Part shown: one piece after another, positions 26,041 through 35,442 of the stretch
Numbering within the stretch: the stretch's first letter is position 1
Layout of the letters: each line of letters starts with the position of its first letter
NCBI GenBank assembly: GCA_023435225.1
Contig: JAEYRX010000080.1
Span: forward strand, 1 to 64,000
Source: Bacillota bacterium
Lineage (GTDB): Bacteria; Bacillota; UBA4882; UBA8346
Direction: 5' to 3'
Length of the DNA: 64,000 nt
Notes under the pieces: generated by a model
Seen by the model: the letters and a program-made list of their open reading frames with translations, nothing else
What the model was told of the DNA's origin: nothing
Databases searched by the model: none
Made by a program: the position numbers and the translations under genes

Positions 26041-28555
26041 TTTCAGCACCTTCCAAGGAAGTTTTAACCTTTTGATAAATAAAGGAGACAGCTAACAAAA
26101 TAAGTCCAAATCCGAAATAGGCAATAATCCGGCCGATATTATCCAGGAAAGAGAGGTCATAGATGAATAACTTGGCAGTTGCAAATAAAGTCAATCCCAA
26201 ACCAAACCGCCGAATGTATATATATCGACTGGAAAAACCATAAATAATGAAACTGATGGCGACTATTAGATATACAAAACTAAATAGCAGATTGATATTT
26301 CCCAGGTTTAACTGAACAGTGATGAAAGAAGTTATACATCCTAATAGATAACAACCTAAAACCAAAGGATACCATTCCAAACTTATATTCTTATGTTTTA
26401 AAAAGCGGAGTAGTAAAATCCGGATATTACCGAAGACAAAGATATTATAAAGTAGTAGAATGAACAGCGCCAAATAATGGAGGGGCGTATTAGCGGAGTA
26501 CTCCGGCTTTAGCAACGGTATGGATATTGTAAGAATGATACAAATCAAATCTCCCAGTAAGTATAGGAAGACGGCAAACCCTTTAATCACTTTATCAAAG
26601 AATAAACGGACCCGGGTAATCAAGTAACCAAGACCGATGGTAATTACAGCTTGTAAAACTCCGGAATAAAAATCGGAATTTACAATTGGTTTGACCCAAC
26701 GAAGAAAGAGCAGATTACCGCTGTATAATAGATACACCCAGACGCTAAAGACGGTAAAGTATTTATAGAGGGTAATTGCCCGGCCTTTTCCGCTTAAACT
26801 TGAGAGGCGGTTTTGGGTTATTTCCTGTAAATATGGTAGGATGATCAGTATGGCTCCGGCAGTAATTAACAGATATTTGAGGTCAAAGTATTCTACCCTG
26901 GTGATACCGAAGATTGCCGGGATAAAATCAAACCAGACGAATGTTACCATGCATAACAGGTAAATGCCCCAACCGGCTCCTTCAATGCCTTTGTTCTTAA
27001 CCCGGAAACCGTAAACCGCCAGTAAAATCCCTTCAACCAGCCAGCCCATAGAAAGCCAGCTAATACCAAACTGGAAGGGGACAATCAATACTGCAAAGGT
27101 TAAGGCGGTAGCATAAAATAAAACTAAGGTTCCTTTTTCGTTGTTGATGGACTTTTGAACAAGTCGGCCTAATCCAAGATAGACCAGGCAAAAGATTAGG
27201 GCCATTAAACCCCTGTATTCCGTAAATCCGGCTTTCCCGAAAAGTGAGAATAAAATTAAACAATTGATCAGGGTATTAAGACCAAGTAGGATCACAGCCG
27301 GCGCTTTGACCGGAGTCTTGGTTTGTAATGGGTAGATTAGGGTTATTGCTAAGTACATTAAAAAAGTAATGGTGGAGTATGCAATCCCGGCCCAGAGACT
27401 GGGGATGTTATTAACTAAATAGATTAGGGAGGGCATATTCAATAAAAAGCTAAGATAATTGAGATGGTCCCATTTTTTACGAAGCGAAATTAAAAGTATC
27501 AACATATTAAGTATAAAGAGATAACCCATAGCCGCCCAGAAATTGCTATAGACCAGGTTGCCATATTGTAAAACCAAAGTCAGGAAAGGCAAGTATCCGC
27601 CGATCAATCCCAGCGAGCCGATGGTGGGTGAGTTGTAACGCAGCGATAAAACGACGGTGGTTAAGGTTACTAATATAGCCAACAATAAACTGATTTCCAA
27701 ATTGATAATCTTTAAGGCAAAAAAGCTGTAGAAGATTGAACCGTAAAGAATAGCGATACCGCCACCCAGCAAACCGGTGGAGAAGACCTCTTTTCGGCGG
27801 CGGTAGAACCACTCGCCGGCAAATAGGAATAACCCCCCCAGGATAAAGAAACAGCTACCTTTTAAATAATCGTTCATCCAGTGTTGATAAGAATAATTAA
27901 AGGCGGCCCCCATTCCGAAAAGGATTAAAATAATGCCGATCCGGTTTATCCAGTTAAGGCCGATCTTCATCTCCCATTGGTTTTGTTTAGCCCTTTTTTC
28001 AATGATTTCCGGAGTAACTTCTTCTTTAGCCAGAGAATCCAGTCGGGCACTGAGTTCCTCCTTCAGATTCTGCCGGTTTTCCGTAAAATGGGCTTCCTGT
28101 TCACGGAGTTTAGCATCGAGTTCAAGTTCCAGTTGGTTTAGGTGATTGTAAAACTCATCAGTAACCGGAATCATATTACGACGAGCGGTTTCTCTCAACT
28201 CAGCGAAACGGTTTTTAAGCTCCGCTTCCATAGCTGTTAGGCGATCCCGGTATTCGGAGGTTTGGGTTTCAAAGTAAGTCTCTAGTTTCTGCCGGGAGAT
28301 CCTTAAAATCTGTAGTTTTTCATCAAGGATTTGTTCCTGGAGAGCTTGCTTTAGCCGGTCGTTCTCTTGAAGATTTTTCCGGGACTCAGTTTCGACTCGC
28401 CGGAGTTCTTTGGTCAGTTCTTCGATCTGGCGGCGCATTTTTTCATTTTCAATCACCGGTTCGCTGGACTCGTATTCTTTGATTACCGTTTCGTACTCGC
28501 GGATTATTTTTTGTTGGGACTCTTTCAGTCCGGCCAGTTTTTCTTTGATATTCAT
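26024..28555 (-). CDS. DUF2339 large polytopic membrane protein
   Basis: The product has 843 residues from ATG 28555 (MNIKEKLAG), with AAAAGAG upstream; an in-frame ATG at 28618 falls in an intergenic repeat. Residues 1-200 form a long Glu/Lys/Arg-rich coiled coil. GLNWINRIGIILILFGMGAAFNY opens a run of more than 20 hydrophobic segments up to the C-terminus. This matches DUF2339, including the LLGGGIAILYGSIF and SPTIGSLGLIGGYL motifs. It is upstream of, and overlaps, the DUF3999 gene. The pair is conserved in distant bacteria, which suggests one membrane complex with a cytosolic coiled coil and an extracytoplasmic partner (inference). Function unknown. Confidence 0.85.
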   Translation of the reverse strand: MNIKEKLAGLKESQQKIIREYETVIKEYESSEPVIENEKMRRQIEELTKELRRVETESRKNLQENDRLKQALQEQILDEKLQILRISRQKLETYFETQTSEYRDRLTAMEAELKNRFAELRETARRNMIPVTDEFYNHLNQLELELDAKLREQEAHFTENRQNLKEELSARLDSLAKEEVTPEIIEKRAKQNQWEMKIGLNWINRIGIILILFGMGAAFNYSYQHWMNDYLKGSCFFILGGLFLFAGEWFYRRRKEVFSTGLLGGGIAILYGSIFYSFFALKIINLEISLLLAILVTLTTVVLSLRYNSPTIGSLGLIGGYLPFLTLVLQYGNLVYSNFWAAMGYLFILNMLILLISLRKKWDHLNYLSFLLNMPSLIYLVNNIPSLWAGIAYSTITFLMYLAITLIYPLQTKTPVKAPAVILLGLNTLINCLILFSLFGKAGFTEYRGLMALIFCLVYLGLGRLVQKSINNEKGTLVLFYATALTFAVLIVPFQFGISWLSMGWLVEGILLAVYGFRVKNKGIEGAGWGIYLLCMVTFVWFDFIPAIFGITRVEYFDLKYLLITAGAILIILPYLQEITQNRLSSLSGKGRAITLYKYFTVFSVWVYLLYSGNLLFLRWVKPIVNSDFYSGVLQAVITIGLGYLITRVRLFFDKVIKGFAVFLYLLGDLICIILTISIPLLKPEYSANTPLHYLALFILLLYNIFVFGNIRILLLRFLKHKNISLEWYPLVLGCYLLGCITSFITVQLNLGNINLLFSFVYLIVAISFIIYGFSSRYIYIRRFGLGLTLFATAKLFIYDLSFLDNIGRIIAYFGFGLILLAVSFIYQKVKTSLEGAENVKKA

Positions 28556-28652
28556 TGAGATCACTCTTTTCGGTTGGAATTGAATTAGTGACTGAAGGTT
28601 AAAAACTATATGAAACACGAATGAACACTAATAGACACGAATAATAGATATA

Positions 28653-29336
28653 CTACACATTGCTTTTCTGCAAACGTTTTTTTAGCCGTAGGGAATCGCT
28701 TATATGGACCATAAGATGACGGGTTGCCGGCATTAATAAAATCCCGGCCACGGTTTTCCGGCCCCAGAAGTCGATTAACCATTTTGAAGCCTCAACATTT
28801 AAAACGGCTCCTTCATCTAGGATTCGTTGTAACCGATCGGATTTTATTTTGCGTTTCAAATCATCCGGTTGAAAAGTCCGGATAATCTCCCTGGTCTTTT
28901 TACCGACGGCAATCCGATAGTTCCTTAATTCATCCATATTCAGTTTAGTGCTTAAATCGATAATTTCTTCATCAATCATGGCATTACCGGTATCACGGAC
29001 TGTTACTTTCATCTTAGTGAGGTAATCGCCATTATTAATAACCTGATTATCTCCGGCTACCAGGATATTCATAGTAATATCTTCGATTCTGGTTATGTGC
29101 CAAATGTTCCAGGCGATAGTTGCATCTTTGTCGGTAGGCATGGTCCGGAAAGCGGTTTCGGTTAGTCCATCCCATAACTGATCCTCAAAAGTAGTCTCCG
29201 GTAAGGACGATACTACAGCGGAATGTACCATGGCATGTTGTTCCAGACAGAGTTTAATGGCGTCTGCAAAATGGCCGGGCTGGGTTAGGATAGTTCGTAA
29301 TAACGTTTGTTGAGAATTCCAGGTTTTTTGGTCCAT
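28653..29336 (-). CDS. DinB-superfamily protein
   Basis: The product has 227 residues from ATG 29336, with GGAG upstream. It is a four-helix-bundle DinB type: helix 1 with CLEQHAMVHSAVVSS, the motif WNIWHITRIEDITMNILVAG (His residues that usually bind a divalent metal), and a C-terminal block RKTVAGILLMPATRHLMVHISDSLRLKKRL. The third metal His lies in MLMPATRH.MVH. Such proteins act as metal-dependent thiol transferases or have unknown roles; no thiol-biosynthesis gene is adjacent. It is a single gene between the DUF2339 gene and a divergent membrane protein. Confidence 0.75.
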   Translation of the reverse strand: MDQKTWNSQQTLLRTILTQPGHFADAIKLCLEQHAMVHSAVVSSLPETTFEDQLWDGLTETAFRTMPTDKDATIAWNIWHITRIEDITMNILVAGDNQVINNGDYLTKMKVTVRDTGNAMIDEEIIDLSTKLNMDELRNYRIAVGKKTREIIRTFQPDDLKRKIKSDRLQRILDEGAVLNVEASKWLIDFWGRKTVAGILLMPATRHLMVHISDSLRLKKRLQKSNV

Positions 29337-29470
29337 ATTTATAGGCTCCGTATTATTTAATTCGGGATTTCTTCAAAAATTTTGACGGTATTTACAGGGT
29401 TAATCCTTTATTTGTATACTCAAACCATTTATAGAAAATACTAATAACTAAAGCAAAGGTGGTCAAACTT

Positions 29471-29908
29471 ATGGATAGAACCATGCGCGGTTTTATAGCC
29501 GGTATTGTTGCCGGTTTGGCGCTAAATATATGGAGTTTACCTTTTTACTTTTTGAAATTGGTCAATATCCACCATATTCATTGGGCTGGTATATTAATTT
29601 GCCATGGATTACCAAGGAATACCGGTGAGAGCCTAGTTTGCTTCATTATTCAAGTATTATGGGATGGAATCTTAGGTGTTTTTTTTAGTTATTTGTTCAA
29701 AAATTCAACTTCCGGAGATTATATTTATAAAGGTTTGCTTTATTCCTTTTTCTTGTCATTCGTGTTTAATTCTATTGTCACTCTATACAGAGTTCCTATT
29801 TTATCGGATCGATACGAATTAATAGCATTTTTGCTTAATGAAGCCGGCGCTCTGATTTACGGTCTAATATTGGCCTTGACTTTACGGAGACTGGACCAAA
29901 GTACCTAA
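29471..29908 (+). CDS. Small integral membrane protein
   Basis: The product has 145 residues from ATG 29471, which has AAAGGTGG eight bases before; GTG 29459 overlaps that site. Four hydrophobic segments are present (about 7-27, 33-60, 78-95, 112-138), joined by short loops (HHIHWAGILICHG; NSTSGDYIYKG). Similar small membrane proteins are common in Bacillota, but I cannot name a family. It is divergent from the DinB gene and convergent with the flavoprotein gene. Confidence 0.6.
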   Translation: MDRTMRGFIAGIVAGLALNIWSLPFYFLKLVNIHHIHWAGILICHGLPRNTGESLVCFIIQVLWDGILGVFFSYLFKNSTSGDYIYKGLLYSFFLSFVFNSIVTLYRVPILSDRYELIAFLLNEAGALIYGLILALTLRRLDQST

Positions 29909-29975
29909 CAGTTTGAACAGGCGTTTTTTGAACTCTTAAATGTTTAATAAACGATAGACAATGGTAACATTAAAC

Positions 29976-31052
29976 TTAAATAGACACAACTGATTGAACA
30001 AGTGAGCTGGTTTCAAGCTTTTCCCAAAAAGAGGGTGATAATTGATGTAAAAGCACCCATTGCCTTTTCATATGTTCAATTTCATATTTCATCTCATTTT
30101 GATAATTTTCGAGGATTTGGTGTTCATTTAAAACTGGAGAATCAATATAATCTTTAGCAATTGCTTTTGAAAGTGCGATACCGCTGACTAGAGCAATAGA
30201 TATGCCTTCTCCAAGCGGATTAATAAAACCGGCAGCTTCTCCTGTGAAAAAGACCCGACCTTTATTTAATACGGTTTGAAAATCGGGAATTATCAAGGGT
30301 ATGGTCCAAAATTCTTCAATCAACTTTTCTTTTAGGTTCAGATGGTATTCATTGTATAAGTAGTTGATAAATCGATTGAAATACACTGGAGCATTACCGG
30401 CTTTCTTTACTCCGACTCCGATTGCCAAGCGGTTATCCTTAGTATTTACCCAGGCGTCATATTCCGATAATTCATTATTCAAGAACGCGTAAAAATAATG
30501 AGGGTCAAAGTTGCCGCTCCCATAATAGAAAGCCTGATAAGTTACAATACGCTTTGGCTCAATGGTGTTCAACTTTTTACGGGATATCCCGTTAACTCCG
30601 TCACAAGCGACAATTATTCGGCCAGTGATGGTATCATATTTTTCACCGCTTTTTATCCTAAGGGAAACACTATCCTTTTGTTCAATAAAATCAGTTACCG
30701 ACGTTGACTCCAATAATTCGGCTCCCCGGTCGCATGCTTGTTTTGTCAACCAATAGTCAAATCTATCACGCCAGACATTGATACCATCATCTTCAAATTT
30801 AAATTCTTTTTCAAATTCATTTTTTATGATTATACCCCGGGTGTTCACCGGAGTACAGGTAACCGTATCCGGTATTTGGCCAACGTTTTTTTCAATCAAC
30901 TCTTTGGATTTTTTGATAAGAACACCGGAACAAGATTTATAGCGAGGTAATTTGCATTTTTCAATAATAAGTGTTTTTAATCCCTTTTCGGCTAAATTTT
31001 TGGCGGTGATACTACCGGCCGGACCTGCACCTATAATAATTACATCATACAT
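29976..31052 (-). CDS. FAD-dependent oxidoreductase, geranylgeranyl-reductase family
   Basis: The product has 358 residues from ATG 31052, with GAGGATTAA upstream. Motifs: the N-terminal FAD-binding GAGPAGSITAKNLAEKGLKTLIIEK, CKLPRYKSCSGVLIKKS with the family's Cys segment, VACDGVNGISRKKL (DG motif), and GEAAGFINPLGEGISIALVSGIALSKAI, the second FAD block. These match geranylgeranyl reductase / halogenase-like flavoproteins. They reduce isoprenoid chains or act on aromatic substrates; the substrate here is open. A frameshifted chorismate-mutase-like gene ends 42 bp upstream on the same strand, hinting at aromatic or quinone metabolism. Confidence 0.85.
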   Translation of the reverse strand: MYDVIIIGAGPAGSITAKNLAEKGLKTLIIEKCKLPRYKSCSGVLIKKSKELIEKNVGQIPDTVTCTPVNTRGIIIKNEFEKEFKFEDDGINVWRDRFDYWLTKQACDRGAELLESTSVTDFIEQKDSVSLRIKSGEKYDTITGRIIVACDGVNGISRKKLNTIEPKRIVTYQAFYYGSGNFDPHYFYAFLNNELSEYDAWVNTKDNRLAIGVGVKKAGNAPVYFNRFINYLYNEYHLNLKEKLIEEFWTIPLIIPDFQTVLNKGRVFFTGEAAGFINPLGEGISIALVSGIALSKAIAKDYIDSPVLNEHQILENYQNEMKYEIEHMKRQWVLLHQLSPSFWEKLETSSLVQSVVSI

Positions 31053-31094
31053 TATTAATCCTCATTCTATTTTAGTTTTGCTATTATGGATTTA

Positions 31095-31416
31095 TTAATT
31101 GTTACTTTGGTGTTCTTTCATCTCATAACTGATAAAATAATCAATCATAATCCGGTAAAGCCGTTCAATAAAGTCGGGGTCGACTGCATTCTCCTCAGCT
31201 AACGCCCGCACTTTGTTTATCACGGCTTCAACCCTGGCCGGGGATTTAACATCACAGGCGGTCTTTTTAAAGCGGGCCGCTTGTTTAACATAAAAACCTC
31301 TTTCAGCCAGTAGACCAACTATTTGTTGATCGATCCGGTCGATATTTGCTCTGTATCGCCCATCAAATACTGATCGAAATTTTTTTGGCTTTTCGGATAA
31401 TTTCTGATTCTTTCAA
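31095..31416 (-). pseudogene. Chorismate mutase / isochorismate-pyruvate lyase-like gene with a frameshift
   Basis: Reading minus, one frame ends at TAA 31095 and codes for GRYRANIDRIDQQIVGLLAE, then FYVKQAARFKKT, SPARVEAVINKVRALAEEN and DFIERLYRIMIDYFISYEM. This is the AroQ-type helical fold and most like PchB. That frame has no start codon. TTG 31416, with AGCGAGG upstream, opens a frame (MKESEIIRKAKK) that shifts out at a run of seven A residues (plus-strand T 31380-31386). With one A less, the two join into one protein of about 106 residues. It may be a true pseudogene, a sequencing error, or slippage-dependent expression. Confidence 0.7.
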
Positions 31417-31576
31417 AAAAGTACCTCGCTTGTAGAATATAATTTGGCATAATATTATTTCGGTAATTGACTTAAAAACCCCTTTTTTTGGGAGTCTTTT
31501 AGCGCTCAGTTAGGTACAGATGATTTTAGAGGAGGGGAAGTAGAAGTGTTTATTGGCAGTGTGGCGAAACAGTGTT

Positions 31577-32419
31577 CTAACGGCCGGATTCAATAATTTG
31601 CTGAACAAAGGCGTTTACTTGCGGGAAAACTCTTTCCCGAAAAGACTGGAATGCTTTTCCCGCTTTTAGTCCCTGCCAGTTATCGGGAAGAATACTTAAC
31701 GGTAATCTGGGATCGTCCTGAATTATTTCAAAAAACTCCAATCCATAATGGTAAAGAAAAGGCAGACCGCCGCCACCGTTAAAAGAGTTTAAATCAAGCC
31801 CTGCGTTATCATGCTCTAAAGCATCGTAAAAACGATGATAACATTGATTTAATTCGGCAATAGGCCAGACAGAAGAAGCCAGTTCTTGAGGGGTAGTCGA
31901 GCTTAAACGGGTTTCGAAAGCATACAGCTTTTGACCAAGACTGTGCTTGGCAAGTAATTGTTGAATAAATTCCGGACGGTTATAGGGGGATATCCAAGTG
32001 GTTTTGTTTAGAAGGCCATAACTATTGGCTTGCAGATTTTGAGATAGCTCCGGAGCCGGATTACCAGTTTGCTCCGTAATAGCGATAATACTCCAGATAC
32101 CATGCCACTCATTAAGTTGTGTTTGAAGTCTTTCATGGTCATAGTCCATGGTTTTCATCCAGTACTTAAAACCTTCGATGGCGGTTGCGGTTAGGTGATA
32201 AAAAACCTCACCCCGGTCTTTTTTATTGATTAGCAAGCCGTTCTGGATTTCTCGAGATAAACCCATTCGGATAGCAGTTTCGTTTTTTTGGAAAGGTTCA
32301 AGGATTTGAAAGATTTTTTTTAGGGGGATCGCTGTGATCCCCCGTTGGACCAAAAATACATTGAAAATAAACAGGAGAATACTGGAGACGCTATCTTTCC
32401 GTTTAATAGTGATGTACAT
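31577..32419 (-). CDS. PaaX-like transcriptional regulator
   Basis: The product has 280 residues from ATG 32419 (MYITIKRKD), with AAAGGTGA upstream; an in-frame start at 32461 has no ribosome-binding site. The N-terminal winged-helix block AIPLKKIFQILEPFQKNETAIRMGLSREIQNGLL, with KKDRGEVFYHLTATAIEGFKYW, matches the PaaX family of GntR-like repressors. The central region (LNEWHGIWSIIAITEQ) and C-terminal helices (AFETRLSSTTPQELASSVWPIAELNQCYHRFYDAL) fit as well. PaaX binds phenylacetyl-CoA in other bacteria; no phenylacetate genes are present here, so the ligand is open. Confidence 0.75.
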   Translation of the reverse strand: MYITIKRKDSVSSILLFIFNVFLVQRGITAIPLKKIFQILEPFQKNETAIRMGLSREIQNGLLINKKDRGEVFYHLTATAIEGFKYWMKTMDYDHERLQTQLNEWHGIWSIIAITEQTGNPAPELSQNLQANSYGLLNKTTWISPYNRPEFIQQLLAKHSLGQKLYAFETRLSSTTPQELASSVWPIAELNQCYHRFYDALEHDNAGLDLNSFNGGGGLPFLYHYGLEFFEIIQDDPRLPLSILPDNWQGLKAGKAFQSFRERVFPQVNAFVQQIIESGR

Positions 32420-32508
32420 AGATTTCACCTTTCGAATCAGTGTAAACCCGTGTCTGCCCAACCTTTATAGACGGGATTAACACAGATTTAAAGGATTACT
32501 TTTTAAGA

Positions 32509-33477
32509 TTAAAGTTCTATTTTTTTCCCCACTTTAATAGTTTCATAGTTTGCTCCATACTCGGAGGCAAAGAGATTTTGGGTGGCGAGATCACTGTCAT
32601 GGGGAGATAAGTATACTTTTTGGACTCCCGCTTTTTTCAGGAAATCTATGGTTGATAGGACTTCGGCTTTGGTCATGCTCCGGCAGAATAGTTTGCTGCT
32701 GCCGAAGATATTGCGTAAGAACGTGTCTTGAACTTTTGTATAGTATAAATGGGCGCCACCGATTACAGCATATACCGGAATCCCGGTTATTTTTTCAGCC
32801 GCATCGATGATGGTTTCAACTTGGGGATGGCCGCAACCAATAATGACCACCAAACCTTTGCCTTTTAAATTGATTAATAAAGACTGTTCCATCAATTGGC
32901 CGGTAGCAAACATTTGAACACTAAGTGGCCCGGTGCTGCCAATTTCCTCGGTTAGACTTTCAGGATTGGTTACAGTAACTACGGAACCAGTCTCACAACT
33001 CAATGGAGCCGGTGAGAATATTTTTTTACCTTGCAGATCTACCGGACCATTTGCCAATTTTATTTTTTTCTCTTTCATTACACTTATACCGCCGCAATGG
33101 TCAACATGGGCATGGCTGATGGCGATGAAATCGATCTGCTCCAGATCCGTATTCATTTTGTCTAAATTATATAACAATGGAGAGATTTTTTCATCCTTTT
33201 TGTTATAACCGACATCAAAAAGAACAGTGTTATTAGCTGTTTGGACCAAATAAGCAACTCCGTCTTCGGTTTTATAAGCGGGATTGACGGTTTGGGAGTC
33301 GATAATAGGGGTAAGCAAAAGGCGATCTACCGGTGTCAATGAGATTTGTTTTTTACATAGCAAAGAATTAACCTTTTCAATCTTTTTTTGTCCGGAATAA
33401 TAACGGATAGTCAATAAGAGAGCCAGTATAACCGGGACTAGGGATGTGATTAATAAGACTTTTAATAGTGTTTTCAT
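32509..33477 (-). CDS. Membrane-anchored MBL-fold metallohydrolase
   Basis: The product has 322 residues from ATG 33477, with GAGGAAG upstream. One N-terminal hydrophobic segment (about 5-25) is followed by a metallo-beta-lactamase fold of the arylsulfatase / DHPPS-like type. Visible landmarks are TVLFDVGYNKKD, the Zn motif SHAHVDHCGG (H122, H124, D126, H127), a third ligand in VVIIGCGHPQVETI, then AVIGGAHLYY, and the C-terminal VYLSPHDSD. The domain is probably extracytoplasmic. Substrate unknown; the neighbours do not help. Confidence 0.85.
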   Translation of the reverse strand: MKTLLKVLLITSLVPVILALLLTIRYYSGQKKIEKVNSLLCKKQISLTPVDRLLLTPIIDSQTVNPAYKTEDGVAYLVQTANNTVLFDVGYNKKDEKISPLLYNLDKMNTDLEQIDFIAISHAHVDHCGGISVMKEKKIKLANGPVDLQGKKIFSPAPLSCETGSVVTVTNPESLTEEIGSTGPLSVQMFATGQLMEQSLLINLKGKGLVVIIGCGHPQVETIIDAAEKITGIPVYAVIGGAHLYYTKVQDTFLRNIFGSSKLFCRSMTKAEVLSTIDFLKKAGVQKVYLSPHDSDLATQNLFASEYGANYETIKVGKKIEL

Positions 33478-33711
33478 TGGGAAACTTCCTCCTCATATAA
33501 CTCATTTTTTAGATAACCTAATTATATGTTATAACATAAAAATAGTCAATAAAAATATTAGTTATATTTATTAACAAGTTATAATGTGGGAATTAGAGAA
33601 GCGAGGCGTTACTTTTCCATTGTATTCCCAGGATTGGTTAACAAATACGATGTACTTAGGTAATTAAGAGGAGTAGAATAAATTTAAAGCACCAAGCTTG
33701 GTCTTATCGTA

Positions 33712-33795
33712 GAGTTTTCATAATTAAAAGTTATACATTTGAATACAATATATTGATAGATATATCTGGGTTTTTCACTATATATTGCATTCAAA
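33712..33795. repeat. Palindromic element family A, copy lacking the right outer arm
   Basis: AGTTTTCATAATTA at 33712-33725 is followed by TTTGAATACAATATAT (33738-33753), inverted at 33780-33795 with one mismatch, around the loop GATAGATATATCTGGG. The matching right outer arm is absent. It lies in the 33478-33840 gap, 45 bp before a small membrane protein gene; nothing else is seen in that gap. Confidence 0.75.
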
Positions 33796-33840
33796 ACTTT
33801 TTATTAATGTATTTATAAAAACTTTAAGGAGGTTACCGTT

Positions 33841-34053
33841 ATGAAAAACTTTATCAATAACATGTTGAAGCGGACCCAGAAGTATAATCTTTGGGATTTC
33901 TCGGCTTTAAAAATCACTTTAGTTGCTGCGGGAATCATTTTGGGGGCTTATTTCTCTGAGTTTTTCCTGGGGAATATCGGTATTGTGTGGATTGTTTTTG
34001 TGGTAACCTATGTCTTTATTATGTACAAGACGTTGGTTGCTTATAGAAAGTAG
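33841..34053 (+). CDS. Small two-helix membrane protein
   Basis: The product has 70 residues from ATG 33841, with AAGGAGG well placed. A basic amphipathic N-terminus (MKNFINNMLKRTQKYNLWD) is followed by two hydrophobic segments (about 24-40 and 46-62) and the end YKTLVAYRK. The coding pattern and ribosome-binding site support a real gene, and a terminator follows. Function unknown. It is transcribed from a region that carries a family A palindrome. Confidence 0.65.
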   Translation: MKNFINNMLKRTQKYNLWDFSALKITLVAAGIILGAYFSEFFLGNIGIVWIVFVVTYVFIMYKTLVAYRK

Positions 34054-34111
34054 GTAGAACGGCATTTTCATTCACAGATAATTGCATTATCATAAGGATT
34101 TATATAAATTA

Positions 34112-34147
34112 AGACTGTTAGCAAAAAAGGAAGCCAGCAGTCTTTTT
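34112..34147 (+). terminator. Terminator after the 70-residue membrane protein
   Basis: AGACTG (34112-34117) pairs with CAGTCT (34138-34143), extended by wobble pairs inside, and is followed by a run of seven T residues. Confidence 0.75.
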
Positions 34148-34187
34148 TTAATCATCAATTTGATATGTAAGAAAGAAGGGCGGGAAA

Positions 34188-34298
34188 ATGACTAAATATT
34201 TATACGCCATGGCGGTTAATTCTTTATTGAATTTATTAATACACTATACTTGCTCTTTGTCCGATGGTAATGTCTTCAAAATAGTTTATTACGAATAA
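34188..34298 (+). CDS. Possible 36-residue ORF
   Basis: ATG 34188 is preceded by GAAGGGCGGG and the frame runs to TAA 34296-34298, overlapping the 3' end of the convergent gene by 10 bp. The peptide (MTKYLYAMAVNSLLNLLIH and so on) is weakly hydrophobic. It may be a gene remnant or not expressed at all. Confidence 0.2.
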   Translation: MTKYLYAMAVNSLLNLLIHYTCSLSDGNVFKIVYYE

Positions 34299-35239
34299 TC
34301 TTCTTCCTGTTGATCTTCAAAATCAAATGTTTCCAACGATGAAGCTGATTCCTTTGCTTGATCCACCAATTCATCATCAAGAATATGATCAACCGAAATA
34401 CCCTGAATTTTTCCAGGTTTTTGTTTTGCAAAGAAATCAAGGATATTTGGCGGAGGACTGTTATATGTAAGCATTCTATAGGAAAATCCCTCTTCGGAGC
34501 GGATTTCTTCAGGAGGAAATATCCCTGTGACTTCTTTATAAGCGACCGGAGATATTACCGGCTTTTTAGAAAACAAACGAAATTGAGCCAATTGTTGTTT
34601 AAACAAAACAACTATATCTACTTTAGGTAATACAATCGGCATTGCATCACCCCAGACGATAAAGGAGTTTACTTTATTTTGAACCTCACAAAACATAATT
34701 CGCGGTACGAAAAGGCTATTTCCCAGTTTGGTTCGGAGTTTTTCCCGGGAAAAGTTCCATTTCCAATAACGCTCAATATCAGCATAAGGTAAGGTGGAAA
34801 TAGCGGTAAAACCATTTTTGCCTCCATGGCCGACTATAGCTGAGATACCAAAAAGATTACCTTCGTTCCAGCCGCGTAAAAAACCTTCGGTAGAATAAGG
34901 CCCTTCCCCCATTCCATTTGTTTGAGGGTCGAAGATGTTTAAGTCAAATTCCGCTACAAAACTTTTTATTTCTGTTTCCGCTTCCAGCCCAAAAATATGC
35001 GGTCTGTTGAAATTGATATTGAAACTGACTATATAATCGTTTTCGGCTTCATTATCTTCGTTACCGGTGTCATTCTCCGCTTGATAGTCAAAACAAAAGT
35101 AAACTCCGGTATCTTGATTATCATAGAAGGCCTGGTTTTGTTCTATTTTATACCAAGGACGACCACTGAAATAATGGATAAAGCTTTCTTTAGATAAGGA
35201 TTGTCCGTTTTTACACTGAAAATATAAATCATAGCTCAT
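34289..35239 (-). CDS. Hypothetical protein of the MSYDLYF type
   Basis: The product has 316 residues from ATG 35239, with AAAGGAG well placed. It starts with MSYDLYFQCKNG, as in a group of bacterial uncharacterised proteins, and has FFSGRPWYKIEQNQAFYDNQDTGVYFCFDY and SFNINFNRPHIFGLEAETEI, suggesting an alpha/beta fold. No signal peptide or membrane segment is present. The C-terminus is acidic (SSLETFDFEDQQEEDYS). Similar proteins are often found near polymorphic-toxin immunity genes, but nothing here confirms that. Single gene; function not known. Confidence 0.65.
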   Translation of the reverse strand: MSYDLYFQCKNGQSLSKESFIHYFSGRPWYKIEQNQAFYDNQDTGVYFCFDYQAENDTGNEDNEAENDYIVSFNINFNRPHIFGLEAETEIKSFVAEFDLNIFDPQTNGMGEGPYSTEGFLRGWNEGNLFGISAIVGHGGKNGFTAISTLPYADIERYWKWNFSREKLRTKLGNSLFVPRIMFCEVQNKVNSFIVWGDAMPIVLPKVDIVVLFKQQLAQFRLFSKKPVISPVAYKEVTGIFPPEEIRSEEGFSYRMLTYNSPPPNILDFFAKQKPGKIQGISVDHILDDELVDQAKESASSLETFDFEDQQEEDYS

Positions 35240-35442
35240 TTTATCATCTCCTTTTTTCGGGTTTGACTGGAGCGAGGTTGATAGGTCGGCAAGTTAGTGA
35301 ATGGCTGCATTGATTCGCTTTTTAGGATTTTTGGAAATAGAATTCAAATCAATATAAAAATAATTAATATCACATCTATTTTCGGCAAATATACAAAAAA
35401 ACCTTCCATAAGTTGGTAAGAATCTTCGGTGAATAATAGGGG

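Noticed and set aside
30498..30950. Three overlapping plus-strand ORFs inside the flavoprotein gene
   Set aside because: They are antisense shadows of a gene with clear FAD motifs.
31560..31592. GTG-started 16-codon ORF with GAGGAGGGG upstream
   Set aside because: The ribosome-binding site is good, but the peptide is too short and unconserved to support; it may be a leftover of a lost gene.
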